A stretch of 64,000 bases of DNA from Candidatus Accumulibacter affinis (GTDB lineage Bacteria; Pseudomonadota; Gammaproteobacteria; Burkholderiales; Rhodocyclaceae), in contig JADJOT010000011.1 of assembly GCA_016713625.1 (NCBI GenBank), positions 186,001 through 250,000 on the forward strand, read 5' to 3'. The position numbers were made by a program, and so were the translations under genes. Numbering within the stretch: the stretch's first letter is position 1; every line of letters starts with the position of its first letter. The notes beneath the pieces are model-generated. The model had not been told where the DNA came from and ran no database searches. It worked only from the letters and a program-made list of their open reading frames with translations. Shown here one piece after another: positions 56,461 to 64,000 of the stretch.

Positions 56461-58485
56461 ATGCCCCGTAACGCCTACCCTCACCTGCTTGCCCCGCTCG
56501 ACCTCGGCTTCACGACGCTGAAGAATCGCGTCCTGATGGGGTCGATGCATACCGGCCTCGAAGAAGCTCCGAAAGGGTTCACCCGCCTCGCCGCCTTCTA
56601 TGCCGAGCGCGCGCGCGGCGGCGTCGGCCTGATCGTCACCGGCGGCATCGCCCCGAATCAAGACGGTCTGGTCATGCCCGGTGCCGCCGCGCTCGAAAAT
56701 GAGGCGCAGGCCGAGAAGCACCGGCAGATCACCGACGCGGTGCACCAGGCGGGCGGCAAGATCGCCCTGCAGATCCTGCACACCGGCCGCTACGCCTACC
56801 ATCGCGGAGCGGTAGCGCCGTCGGCCGTACAGGCACCGATCTCGCCAATCCGCCCACGCGAACTCAGCGCCGAAGACATCGAGCGCACCATCAACGACTA
56901 CGCCCACTGCGCCGGCCTGGCGCAACTCGCCGGCTATGACGGCGTCGAGGTGATGGGATCGGAAGGCTACCTGATCAACGAGTTCATCGCGCTGCAGACC
57001 AATTTCCGCGAGGACGGCTGGGGCGGCAGTTTCGAGAACCGCATCCGCTTTGCTGTCGAAACGGTTCGTCGCGTACGGGCGACGACCGGGCCGGACTTCA
57101 TCCTCATCTTCCGCCTGTCGATGCTCGACCTCGTCGAAGGCGGCAGCACCTGGGACGAGATCGTCACCCTGGCGAAGGCGATCGAAGCCGCGGGCGCGAC
57201 GATCATCAACACCGGCATCGGCTGGCACGAGGCACGCATCCCGACGATCGCGACGATGGTCCCGCGCGCGGCCTTCGTGTGGGTGACCAAACGGCTGATG
57301 GGTCAGGTGGGCATCCCGCTGATCACCACCAACCGCATCAACGCTCCCGACGTCGCCGAGGAGGTGATTGCATCCGGCTGCGCGGACATGGTCTCGATGG
57401 CGCGCCCGTTCCTCGCCGACGCCAACTTCGTCAACAAGGCCGCAGCCGGCCGTGCCGACGAGATCAATACCTGCATCGCCTGCAATCAGGCCTGTCTCGA
57501 CGAGATCTTCGAAGGGCGGCTGACCTACTGCCTGGTCAACCCGCGCGCCTGCCACGAAACCGAGCTACTGATCGAGAAGACTGCGGCAGCCAAGCGGATT
57601 GCCGTGGTCGGCGCCGGGCCGGCGGGAATGGCCTGCGCGCTGACCGCGGCCGAGCGTGGGCATTGGGTCACGTTGTTCGACGCTGCTGGCGAAATCGGCG
57701 GGCAGTTCAACCTCGCCCGCCGCATCCCGGGCAAGGAGGAGTTCAGCGAAACGCTGCGCTATTACAATCGTCGCCTGGACAGTGCCGGCGTTACGCTGCA
57801 GCTGGGCAAGCTGTGTACCGTCTCCGAACTTGCCGATAGCGGCTTCGAACACGTCGTTCTCGCCACCGGCATCGTGCCGCGGCGTCCGGAACTGCCGGGG
57901 ATCGAGCACGAGAAAGTGATCTCCTATACCGATCTGATTGAAGGTTATCGCGTCGCCGGCAAGCGCGTAGCCGTCATTGGTGCCGGCGGCATCGGCTTCG
58001 ATGTCGCCGAGTTCCTGACGCACATCGACGACGACCGCGACGAACTCGAACGTTTCCAGAGCGAGTGGGGAATCGACCCGGAGTTCGCCAACCGCGGCGG
58101 CCTCAGGGCACCCAGCCGCGAAGCCGCGGGCCGCAAGGTCTGGCTGCTGCAGCGCAAAGCCGCCAAGGTCGGCGACGGACTGGCCAAGACCACCGGCTGG
58201 ATTCGCCGCACCCTGCTCAAGAAGCGCGGGGTACAGATGCTTTCCGGAGTGACCTACGAACGCGTCGACGACGCCGGCCTGCACATCGTCGTCGATGGTC
58301 AGGCGCAGTGCCTGCAGGTCGATCACGTGATCGTCTGCGCCGGCCAGGAACCGCGCCGCGATCTCGAAGAAGGTCTGCGCGCGGCAGGCGTGCCGCTGTC
58401 GCTGATCGGCGGCGCCGACGTAGCCAACGAACTCGACGCCAAACGCGCCATCGATCAGGGAACGCGCCTGGCGGCGGCCCTCTGA
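56461..58485 (+). CDS. fadH: 2,4-dienoyl-CoA reductase (NADPH)
   Basis: FMN/FAD/4Fe-4S enzyme reducing dienoyl-CoA in the breakdown of unsaturated fatty acids, 674 residues (E. coli FadH 672). The N-terminal TIM barrel has LKNRVLMGSMHTGLEE, the catalytic Tyr in GSEGYLINEF and His in GIGWHEARIPT. The cluster ligands are CIACNQAC and the later Cys residues in LTYCLVNPRAC. The C-terminal half carries the FAD loop VVGAGPAGMACALTA and the NADPH loop AVIGAGGIGFDVAEFL. A TetR gene starts 3 bp after its stop, so they form one transcript. Confidence 0.94.
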   Translation: MPRNAYPHLLAPLDLGFTTLKNRVLMGSMHTGLEEAPKGFTRLAAFYAERARGGVGLIVTGGIAPNQDGLVMPGAAALENEAQAEKHRQITDAVHQAGGKIALQILHTGRYAYHRGAVAPSAVQAPISPIRPRELSAEDIERTINDYAHCAGLAQLAGYDGVEVMGSEGYLINEFIALQTNFREDGWGGSFENRIRFAVETVRRVRATTGPDFILIFRLSMLDLVEGGSTWDEIVTLAKAIEAAGATIINTGIGWHEARIPTIATMVPRAAFVWVTKRLMGQVGIPLITTNRINAPDVAEEVIASGCADMVSMARPFLADANFVNKAAAGRADEINTCIACNQACLDEIFEGRLTYCLVNPRACHETELLIEKTAAAKRIAVVGAGPAGMACALTAAERGHWVTLFDAAGEIGGQFNLARRIPGKEEFSETLRYYNRRLDSAGVTLQLGKLCTVSELADSGFEHVVLATGIVPRRPELPGIEHEKVISYTDLIEGYRVAGKRVAVIGAGGIGFDVAEFLTHIDDDRDELERFQSEWGIDPEFANRGGLRAPSREAAGRKVWLLQRKAAKVGDGLAKTTGWIRRTLLKKRGVQMLSGVTYERVDDAGLHIVVDGQAQCLQVDHVIVCAGQEPRRDLEEGLRAAGVPLSLIGGADVANELDAKRAIDQGTRLAAAL

Positions 58486-58487
58486 GC

Positions 58488-59075
58488 ATGCCGGCAGGCC
58501 GCAAGCGACACGGTGCGGCGCTCGAAGCGAACCGCCGCGACGACCTGCTGCGCGCGGCGGCTCGTCTGTTCGTCGAGAAAGGCTTTGCCGCAACCACCAC
58601 GCGTGACATTGCCGAGGCGGTCGGCATGCGTTCGGGCAGCCCGTTCTATCATTTCCGCAGCAAGCAGGAATTGCTCAAGGCGACGATGATCGCAGGACTG
58701 GAGACCGGCTACCAGCGCCTGCAGGCGGCGATCGACGGAATCGGCAATCCCGAGCAACGTTTGCGAGTAATCATCCGCACGCATCTCGGGAATCTGCTCG
58801 AGGGTGATTGCCACGCGCCGATGCTGCTCTACGAATCGCGGTCGCTCGACGCCGCCGGCAGGGCCGAGATCGCCGCCGTCACCGACCGCTATCAGCAGGT
58901 ATGGCAAGCGACCCTGGACGAACTGGCGACCAGCGGCAGGCTCCGCAGCTCGGCGAGGCCGCTGCGGCTGTTTCTCTTTGGCATGTTGAACTGGGGCAGC
59001 CAATGGTACCGGCCTGACGGCGAACTTTCTCTCGACGAGATCGCCGAGGCTGCGGCCGATCTGCTGTTAAGCTGA
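58488..59075 (+). CDS. TetR-family transcriptional regulator
   Basis: DNA-binding repressor of 195 residues. The N-terminal helix-turn-helix is LLRAAARLFVEKGFAATTTR, DIAEAVGMRSGSPFYHFRSK, followed by a ligand-binding domain of the TetR_C type. Directly downstream of fadH; it probably responds to acyl-CoA and controls this operon, perhaps through the palindrome at 56396. Its last 9 bp overlap the convergent sulfurtransferase gene. Confidence 0.9.
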   Translation: MPAGRKRHGAALEANRRDDLLRAAARLFVEKGFAATTTRDIAEAVGMRSGSPFYHFRSKQELLKATMIAGLETGYQRLQAAIDGIGNPEQRLRVIIRTHLGNLLEGDCHAPMLLYESRSLDAAGRAEIAAVTDRYQQVWQATLDELATSGRLRSSARPLRLFLFGMLNWGSQWYRPDGELSLDEIAEAAADLLLS

Positions 59076-59927
59076 ACTGACCGGCAGGTCGCTGACTACC
59101 GGCCGCGCCGGATCGCTGCACCATTCGCTCCAGGACCCGGCATACAGGCGCGCCCCCGGCAGGCCGGCGATTTCCATCGCCAGCAGGTTGTGGCAGGCGG
59201 TAACCCCGGAGCCGCAGGACATCACCACCTGCTCCGGCACTTTGTCGGCGAGCAGCGCGAGGAATTCGCGGCGCAAGTCGGCAGCCGGACGAAAGCAGCC
59301 GCTGCCGTCCAGGTTGTCGCGGAAAAAGCGGTTGCGCGCGCCGGGAATATGCCCGCCAACGCGATCGAGGGTTTCGTTCTCGCCACGAAAGCGGTCCGGA
59401 CTGCGCGCGTCGACCAGGCACAAGCGGCCATTGTGCAGATCGGTCAACACCGTTTCGCTGCTGACGACCCAGTCACGAAGGGACACCTCCAGCAGCGTCG
59501 CCGGCGATCGTGGTCGATCGGTGCTTAGCGGCCGGCCCTCCGCGACCCAGCGATCGATGCCACCGTCGAGCACGGCGACGCGATCCTGACCGAGCCAGCG
59601 CAGCAACCACCACAGACGGCTGGCAAACATTCCTCCGCAGTCGTCATAAGCGACCACCTGCGCCTCTCTGGACACTCCCGCCACCCCCAGCCTGCCCGCG
59701 AGGAGCTGCGGGTCGGGCAAGGGATGGCGGCCGTTGCAGCCAGTCATCGGCCCCGACAGGTCCTGATCGAGATGAAGAAAGAAAGCTCCTGGCAGATGGC
59801 CAACGGCGTAGGCTCGATTACCTGCTTCAGGGTCGCTCAGGAGATGGCGGCAGTCAAAAATCCGCCAGCCAGGGTCGTCGAGATGAACAGCGAGGAGGTC
59901 GCCGCCAACCAGCGTGGTATGGCTCAC
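59067..59927 (-). CDS. sulfurtransferase, 3-mercaptopyruvate/thiosulfate type
   Basis: Two-domain rhodanese-fold enzyme of 286 residues. The first domain (IFDCRHLLSDPEAGNRAYAV, HLPGAFFLHLDQDLSG) lacks a catalytic cysteine at the usual loop, as is normal. The second contains the active loop CGSGVTACH; CG(S/T)GVT is the mercaptopyruvate-sulfurtransferase signature, as in SseA. The GTG at 59927 overlaps the stop of the SpoIIAA-like gene (GTGA), giving tight coupling. An ATG at 59954 is possible but would overlap more. Confidence 0.88.
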   Translation of the reverse strand: MSHTTLVGGDLLAVHLDDPGWRIFDCRHLLSDPEAGNRAYAVGHLPGAFFLHLDQDLSGPMTGCNGRHPLPDPQLLAGRLGVAGVSREAQVVAYDDCGGMFASRLWWLLRWLGQDRVAVLDGGIDRWVAEGRPLSTDRPRSPATLLEVSLRDWVVSSETVLTDLHNGRLCLVDARSPDRFRGENETLDRVGGHIPGARNRFFRDNLDGSGCFRPAADLRREFLALLADKVPEQVVMSCGSGVTACHNLLAMEIAGLPGARLYAGSWSEWCSDPARPVVSDLPVSSA

Positions 59928-60283
59928 AGCAACCCGTCCGCTTCGGCGAGCCAAGCGCGGGCGTCGACTTCCTCGTCAAAGATGCGCATCTCGGCGCGCA
60001 CGAAGATCTGTGACAACCACGCGCTCCAGGCCACCCACTGGCTGTGGGTGAGGACCGCGATACGGCTGAAATCATTGGCGTGCGCACGCGCAAAGACAAT
60101 GTCTTCCCAGGCGACGTCGAGAGTGAAATCAGCCATCTCGCGCAGATCAAAAAACAGGTCGACCGGCCCATCAAACTGGATCGCGTAATTGACGGCATTT
60201 TCGAACTCCTGATAATCCGCAAGGGTGAACTCCGCGTAAACCGTGACTTCGACGCGTTTGGGCTGTGGTTCGATGACAATCAT
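59924..60283 (-). CDS. SpoIIAA/STAS-like protein
   Basis: Small cytoplasmic protein of 119 residues with the SpoIIAA-like (STAS fold) pattern: MIVIEPQPKRVEVTVYAEFT, YQEFENAVNYAIQFDGPVDL, then FFDLREMADFTLDVAWEDIV and ARAHANDFSRIAVLTHSQWV. Such proteins are of unknown function. The ATG at 60283 has GGAG upstream; the frame stays open to 60382 without resemblance. It is coupled to the sulfurtransferase gene by a 4-bp overlap. Confidence 0.78.
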   Translation of the reverse strand: MIVIEPQPKRVEVTVYAEFTLADYQEFENAVNYAIQFDGPVDLFFDLREMADFTLDVAWEDIVFARAHANDFSRIAVLTHSQWVAWSAWLSQIFVRAEMRIFDEEVDARAWLAEADGLL

Positions 60284-60437
60284 GGCAGACTCCGTGTTTC
60301 CGATGCGCCAGTTTAGCACCAGTCGTCGGCGGCAGGTTCGCCGGGCGAAGCGAGGAAACATACACCCGGGTATGTTTTCCATTTGACCGGAAGCCTACTA
60401 ATAGGCTATTTTCGCTGGTTTGATTCGAGCCTTTCCC

Positions 60438-60725
60438 ATGCCACGACCGAACTCCGCGCATCCTGCTGCCGCCAAGGCTCCCGGCAAGGAGGCAACCGCC
60501 AGCGGCGAACTGAAGTTCGAAGCTGCGCTCGCCGAACTTGAACAGATCGTCCAGAACATGGAAGGCGGCCGCCTGCCGCTCGAGGAATCGCTCGCCGCCT
60601 ATCGACGTGGCAGCGAGCTGCTGCAACATTGCGAGCAGCAACTCAGTGATGCCGAGCGCCAGATCCAGATCCTCGAAAATGGCGCCCTGCGCGACTTCGA
60701 GCCGGATGGCGGAGTCGCCACATGA
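60438..60725 (+). CDS. xseB: exodeoxyribonuclease VII small subunit
   Basis: Small subunit of exonuclease VII, 95 residues. The conserved part is FEAALAELEQIVQNMEGGRL, PLEESLAAYRRGSELLQHCE and LSDAERQIQIL, the XseB signature. The N-terminal 30 residues are an Ala/Pro-rich extension. ATG at 60438 is preferred to an in-frame TTG at 60420. Its stop overlaps ispA by 4 bp, the common xseB-ispA-dxs arrangement. Confidence 0.94.
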   Translation: MPRPNSAHPAAAKAPGKEATASGELKFEAALAELEQIVQNMEGGRLPLEESLAAYRRGSELLQHCEQQLSDAERQIQILENGALRDFEPDGGVAT

Positions 60726-61639
60726 GCCCGCCCACGTCGAGCAATGTCGGGGCGCTGTCGTTTGCGGACTGGATGCGCAGCGTCCAGGCGCAGGTGGAAG
60801 CAAGTCTTGCCCGCTGCCTGCCGCCCGGCGAAGCGATTCCGGCTCGTCTGCACCAGGCGATGCGCTACGCCACCCTGAACGGCGGCAAGCGAGTGCGCCC
60901 ATTGCTGGTGTTTGCTGCCGGCGAACTGAGCAATGCGCCAAACGCCAGGCTGGAAGTCGCAGCCAGCGCGGTCGAGCTGATCCATAGCTATTCGCTGGTG
61001 CATGACGACCTGCCGTGCATGGATGATGACGTGCTACGCCGTGGCCGGCCAACCTGTCACGTCGAGTACGACGAAGCGACGGCTCTGCTGGTTGGCGACA
61101 GTCTCCAATCGCTGGCTTTCGATCTTCTGGCACGCGAAGATTTTGCCGACTGCACGCGGCAACTGGAAATGGTCCGCCTGCTGGGACACGCCAGTGGCTC
61201 GTGTGGCATGGCTGGCGGACAATCGATCGACCTCGAAGCGGTCGGCCAATGCCTGAATCAGCCCGAGCTCGAACTGATGCACGCCCTCAAGACGGGCGCC
61301 CTGATCCGTGCCGCCGTTCAGCTGGGTGGCCTGTGCGGCGAGGCGCTGAGCGCTGCAGAACGGGATTCGCTGGATCGTTTTGCCAAGCGTGTCGGCTTGC
61401 TGTTCCAGGTCGTCGACGACATCCTTGACTGCACGGCCAACTCGGTGACGCTGGGCAAGACGGCAGGCAAGGACGCTGCCGCCGAGAAGCCGACCTACGT
61501 CAGCCTGCTGGGGCTCGAACGCGCGCGTGAGTTGGCGGCCGACCTGCGGGGGCAGGCGCTTGCCGCACTCACCATTTTTGCTGCACGTGGCCAGCGCCTG
61601 GTCGAACTGACCGACTTCATGACTCAGCGCAAGTTCTAG
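60722..61639 (+). CDS. ispA: (2E,6E)-farnesyl diphosphate synthase
   Basis: Prenyltransferase condensing IPP with DMAPP and GPP, 305 residues. First Asp-rich motif is LVHDDLPCMDDDVLRRGRPT, second is VVDDILDCTA, with GGKRVRPLLVFAAGE near the N-terminus and a final KDAAAEKPTYVSLLGLERAR. Coupled to xseB and followed by dxs, which supplies the upstream isoprenoid precursor. Confidence 0.95.
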   Translation: MSPPTSSNVGALSFADWMRSVQAQVEASLARCLPPGEAIPARLHQAMRYATLNGGKRVRPLLVFAAGELSNAPNARLEVAASAVELIHSYSLVHDDLPCMDDDVLRRGRPTCHVEYDEATALLVGDSLQSLAFDLLAREDFADCTRQLEMVRLLGHASGSCGMAGGQSIDLEAVGQCLNQPELELMHALKTGALIRAAVQLGGLCGEALSAAERDSLDRFAKRVGLLFQVVDDILDCTANSVTLGKTAGKDAAAEKPTYVSLLGLERARELAADLRGQALAALTIFAARGQRLVELTDFMTQRKF

Positions 61640-61684
61640 CCGCCGCATCTGGTTGCCAGCGGGCGCTTCTGCAGGACGAGAAAA

Positions 61685-63598
61685 ATGACTCCCTATCCTC
61701 TCCTCGACACCATCAGCACTCCGGCGCAAATGCGCCGACTCGAGCGCCGACAGCTGCCGCAGCTGGCCGACGAACTGCGCGCCTTCCTGGTGGAGTCGGT
61801 GGCCAGGACCGGCGGGCACCTCTCGTCGAACCTCGGTACGGTCGAACTGACGGTCGCCCTGCACCATGTTTTCGATACGCCACACGACCGTCTGGTGTGG
61901 GACGTCGGCCATCAGACTTACGCGCACAAGGTCCTCACCGGCCGCCGCGCCGGCATGGCCGGGCTGCGCATGCACGGCGGCATTTCCGGGTTTCCGAAGC
62001 GCAGCGAGAGCCAATACGACAGCTTCGGCGTCGGTCATTCGTCGACCTCGATCTCGGCCGCGCTGGGTATGGCGCTGGCCGCCAAGATCAAGTGCGAGAC
62101 GCGCAAAGTGGTGGCGATCATCGGCGATGGCGCGATGTCGGCTGGGCAGGCTTTCGAGGCGCTCAACAATGCCGGCGTCGCCGACGCCGACATGCTCGTC
62201 GTGCTCAACGATAATGACATGTCGATCTCACCCGCTGTCGGAGCCCTCAACCGCTATCTGGCGCGACTGTTTTCCGGCAGCAGCTTCAACGCCGCGCGCA
62301 AGGCTGGCGAGAAGATCCTCGACTTTTCACCGTCCTTGCGCGAGTTCGCCAAACGTGCCGAGGAGCACGTCAAAGGCATGTTGACGCCCGGTACGCTGTT
62401 CGAGGAAATGGGCTTCAACTACATTGGCCCGATCGACGGCCATGACCTCGAATCACTGATTCCCACCCTGCAAAACCTGAAGAACCTCAAAGGCCCGCAG
62501 TTCCTGCACGTGATCACCAAGAAGGGCCAGGGTTACAAACTGGCCGAGGTCGATCCGATTCTCTACCACGGGGTCTCGAAGTTTCATCCCGAGATCGGCA
62601 TCGCCGGCAGCCCAAGTGGTGACAAGCCCAGCTATACGCAGATCTTCGGCGACTGGCTATGTGACATGGCGGCGGCCGACCCGAAGCTCGTCGGCATTAC
62701 CCCGGCAATGCGTGAAGGATCAGGCCTGCTGCGCTTCAGCCAACGCTATCCGAACCGCTATTACGACGTCGGAATCGCCGAGCAGCATGCCGTCACCTTC
62801 GCCGCAGGACTCGCTTGCGAGGGCCTGCGGCCAGTCCTGGCGATCTACTCGACCTTCCTGCAACGTGCTTACGATCAGCTCATCCATGATGTGGCCCTGC
62901 AGAACCTGCCGGTGGTCTTCGCGCTGGATCGTGGCGGCCTGGTCGGCGCCGACGGTCCGACCCACCATGGCTCCTTCGACCTCTCTTTCCTGACCTGCGT
63001 TCCCAATCTGGTGGTGATGACGCCATCCGACGAAAACGAGTGCCGCAGGATGCTGACCACCGCCTACCGCCTGGACGGACCCAGCGCCGTGCGCTACCCG
63101 CGTGGTACCGGTACGGGCGCGGCAATCGACAGGGAACTCGTTGGACTGCCGCTGGGCAAGGGCGAAATCCGCCGCCGCGGCAAGACCATTGCGCTGCTCG
63201 CCTTTGGCAGCATGCTGACCCCCGCCCTCGCCGCAGCCGAAGAACTCGACGCCACGGTTGCCAACATGCGCTTCGTCAAACCGATCGACCGCGAGTTGAT
63301 CATTGCCCTCGCCGCGGAACATTCTCTGCTGATCAGCGTCGAAGAAAATGCGGTGATCGGTGGTGCTGGTTGCGAGGTCGAGCGGGTACTCGAAGAAGTT
63401 TCCAGCCCGGCCCGCTTGCTGCGACTGGGGATTCCTGACCATTTTATTGAGCACGGCGAGCAGGCGCTGCTGCTGGCCGAGATCGGTCTGGACCGCGACG
63501 GCATCGTCCAGGCGGCGCTGGCACAGCAGAACAGAATGGCGGCTACTGGCGAGTCGACCGGTCCGGGCACGGAAGCAAACCAACTGGAGCAGCAATGA
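61685..63598 (+). CDS. dxs: 1-deoxy-D-xylulose-5-phosphate synthase
   Basis: Thiamine diphosphate enzyme, first step of the MEP isoprenoid pathway, 637 residues. It contains HLSSNLGTVELTVALHHVFD, VWDVGHQTYAHKVLTGR, the TPP motif GDGAMSAGQAFEALNNAG, FEEMGFNYIGPIDGHDLESL and EQHAVTFAAGLACEGLRPV. Same direction as ispA, 45 bp downstream. Its stop overlaps the folE2 ATG by 4 bp. Confidence 0.96.
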   Translation: MTPYPLLDTISTPAQMRRLERRQLPQLADELRAFLVESVARTGGHLSSNLGTVELTVALHHVFDTPHDRLVWDVGHQTYAHKVLTGRRAGMAGLRMHGGISGFPKRSESQYDSFGVGHSSTSISAALGMALAAKIKCETRKVVAIIGDGAMSAGQAFEALNNAGVADADMLVVLNDNDMSISPAVGALNRYLARLFSGSSFNAARKAGEKILDFSPSLREFAKRAEEHVKGMLTPGTLFEEMGFNYIGPIDGHDLESLIPTLQNLKNLKGPQFLHVITKKGQGYKLAEVDPILYHGVSKFHPEIGIAGSPSGDKPSYTQIFGDWLCDMAAADPKLVGITPAMREGSGLLRFSQRYPNRYYDVGIAEQHAVTFAAGLACEGLRPVLAIYSTFLQRAYDQLIHDVALQNLPVVFALDRGGLVGADGPTHHGSFDLSFLTCVPNLVVMTPSDENECRRMLTTAYRLDGPSAVRYPRGTGTGAAIDRELVGLPLGKGEIRRRGKTIALLAFGSMLTPALAAAEELDATVANMRFVKPIDRELIIALAAEHSLLISVEENAVIGGAGCEVERVLEEVSSPARLLRLGIPDHFIEHGEQALLLAEIGLDRDGIVQAALAQQNRMAATGESTGPGTEANQLEQQ

Positions 63599-64000
63599 AC
63601 GCACCGGAAACCCCACACACCCCGGCGGCCATGGCCGATGTCCAGGGCGCGGCCGACACCCGCCGGATTGCCATCAACAAGGTGGGCATCAAGGCTATCC
63701 GGCACCCGGTCAAGGTACTCGACAAATCCGGTGGCATCCAGCATACGATTGCCATCTTCAACATGTATGTCGGCCTGCCGCACAATTTCAAGGGCACCCA
63801 CATGTCGCGCTTCGTGGAGATTCTCAACAGCCACGAACTCGAGATTTCGGTCGAGAATTTTCCCGCCATGCTGCGTGAGATGGTGGACCGGCTGGAAGCC
63901 GAAACCGGCCATATCGAAATGAGCTTTCCCTATTTCATCAACAAGTCGGCGCCGGTGTCCGGGGTACACAGCCTGATGGATTACGAGGTCATTCTGACTG
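63595..64000 (+). CDS. folE2: GTP cyclohydrolase, FolE2 type (3' end outside window)
   Basis: Metal-flexible GTP cyclohydrolase IB initiating tetrahydrofolate synthesis. The first 135 residues are present: DTRRIAINKVGIKAIRHPVK, HTIAIFNMYVGLPHNFKGTH and MSRFVEILNSHELEISVENF, all FolE2 signatures. The gene is cut by the window edge. Its coupling to dxs is a known betaproteobacterial order. Confidence 0.93.
   Translation, partial: MNAPETPHTPAAMADVQGAADTRRIAINKVGIKAIRHPVKVLDKSGGIQHTIAIFNMYVGLPHNFKGTHMSRFVEILNSHELEISVENFPAMLREMVDRLEAETGHIEMSFPYFINKSAPVSGVHSLMDYEVILT

Overview
The window reads as a chromosomal segment of a high-GC betaproteobacterium. The conserved run gyrA-pheA-hisC-tyrA-aroA/cmk-rpsA-ihfB-lapB-hldA-hldD-cysM, a DUF2863 protein, the FolE2-type GTP cyclohydrolase, a class III PHA synthase (phaE-phaC) and large c-type cytochromes together suggest Rhodocyclales, and a Candidatus Accumulibacter-like genome is a reasonable guess. 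That placement is inference from gene content, not from a marker comparison.

Layout. 1-4.1 kb: RND efflux permease (cut by the window edge) and its adaptor, minus strand. 4.5-6.3 kb: a small arginine-rich protein and an OmpA-type porin behind a tandem inverted-repeat site. 6.3-8.0 kb: YadG/YadH ABC exporter. 8.1-13.1 kb: a transporter remnant, a frameshifted CurA-type oxidoreductase, an AidB-type acyl-CoA dehydrogenase and an acyl-CoA ligase. 13.3-17.2 kb: a three-gene periplasmic electron-transfer module (nine-heme cytochrome fused to cytochrome b, an ethylbenzene-dehydrogenase-type heme protein, a monoheme cytochrome c) without a catalytic partner. 17.4-23.2 kb: adaptor, permease and ATPase of a MacB/LolCD-like exporter below a FecR/DUF6600 proline-rich protein. 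23.4-27.9 kb: an accessory patch holding a sirtuin C-terminal remnant, a frameshifted SEC-C/TPR/SPINDLY glycosyltransferase and a degraded IS110 element. 27.9-43.0 kb: the conserved LPS-heptose, translation and aromatic amino acid block, with serC absent from its usual place and aroA fused to cmk. 43.4-48.7 kb: PHA/acyl-CoA metabolism (SDR, thiolase, two hot-dog hydratases, phaE, phaC). 49.2-55.1 kb: DUF2863 and the tightly overlapping bioAFHCD biotin operon. 55.4-60.3 kb: a DUF4239-like membrane protein, FadH dienoyl-CoA reductase with a TetR regulator, a mercaptopyruvate-type sulfurtransferase and a SpoIIAA-like protein. 60.4-64 kb: xseB-ispA-dxs-folE2, with folE2 cut by the window edge.

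Functionally the segment combines polyhydroxyalkanoate and fatty-acid turnover (AidB, acyl-CoA ligase, thiolase, SDR, hydratases, PhaEC, FadH) with envelope maintenance (heptose synthesis, LapB, OmpA, exporters). The least explained parts are the orphan multiheme cytochrome module and several operator-like inverted repeats. At least four genes carry single-base or small indels, two of them in homopolymer runs. This leaves open whether they are real pseudogenes or assembly errors. No tRNA, rRNA or CRISPR array was recognised.
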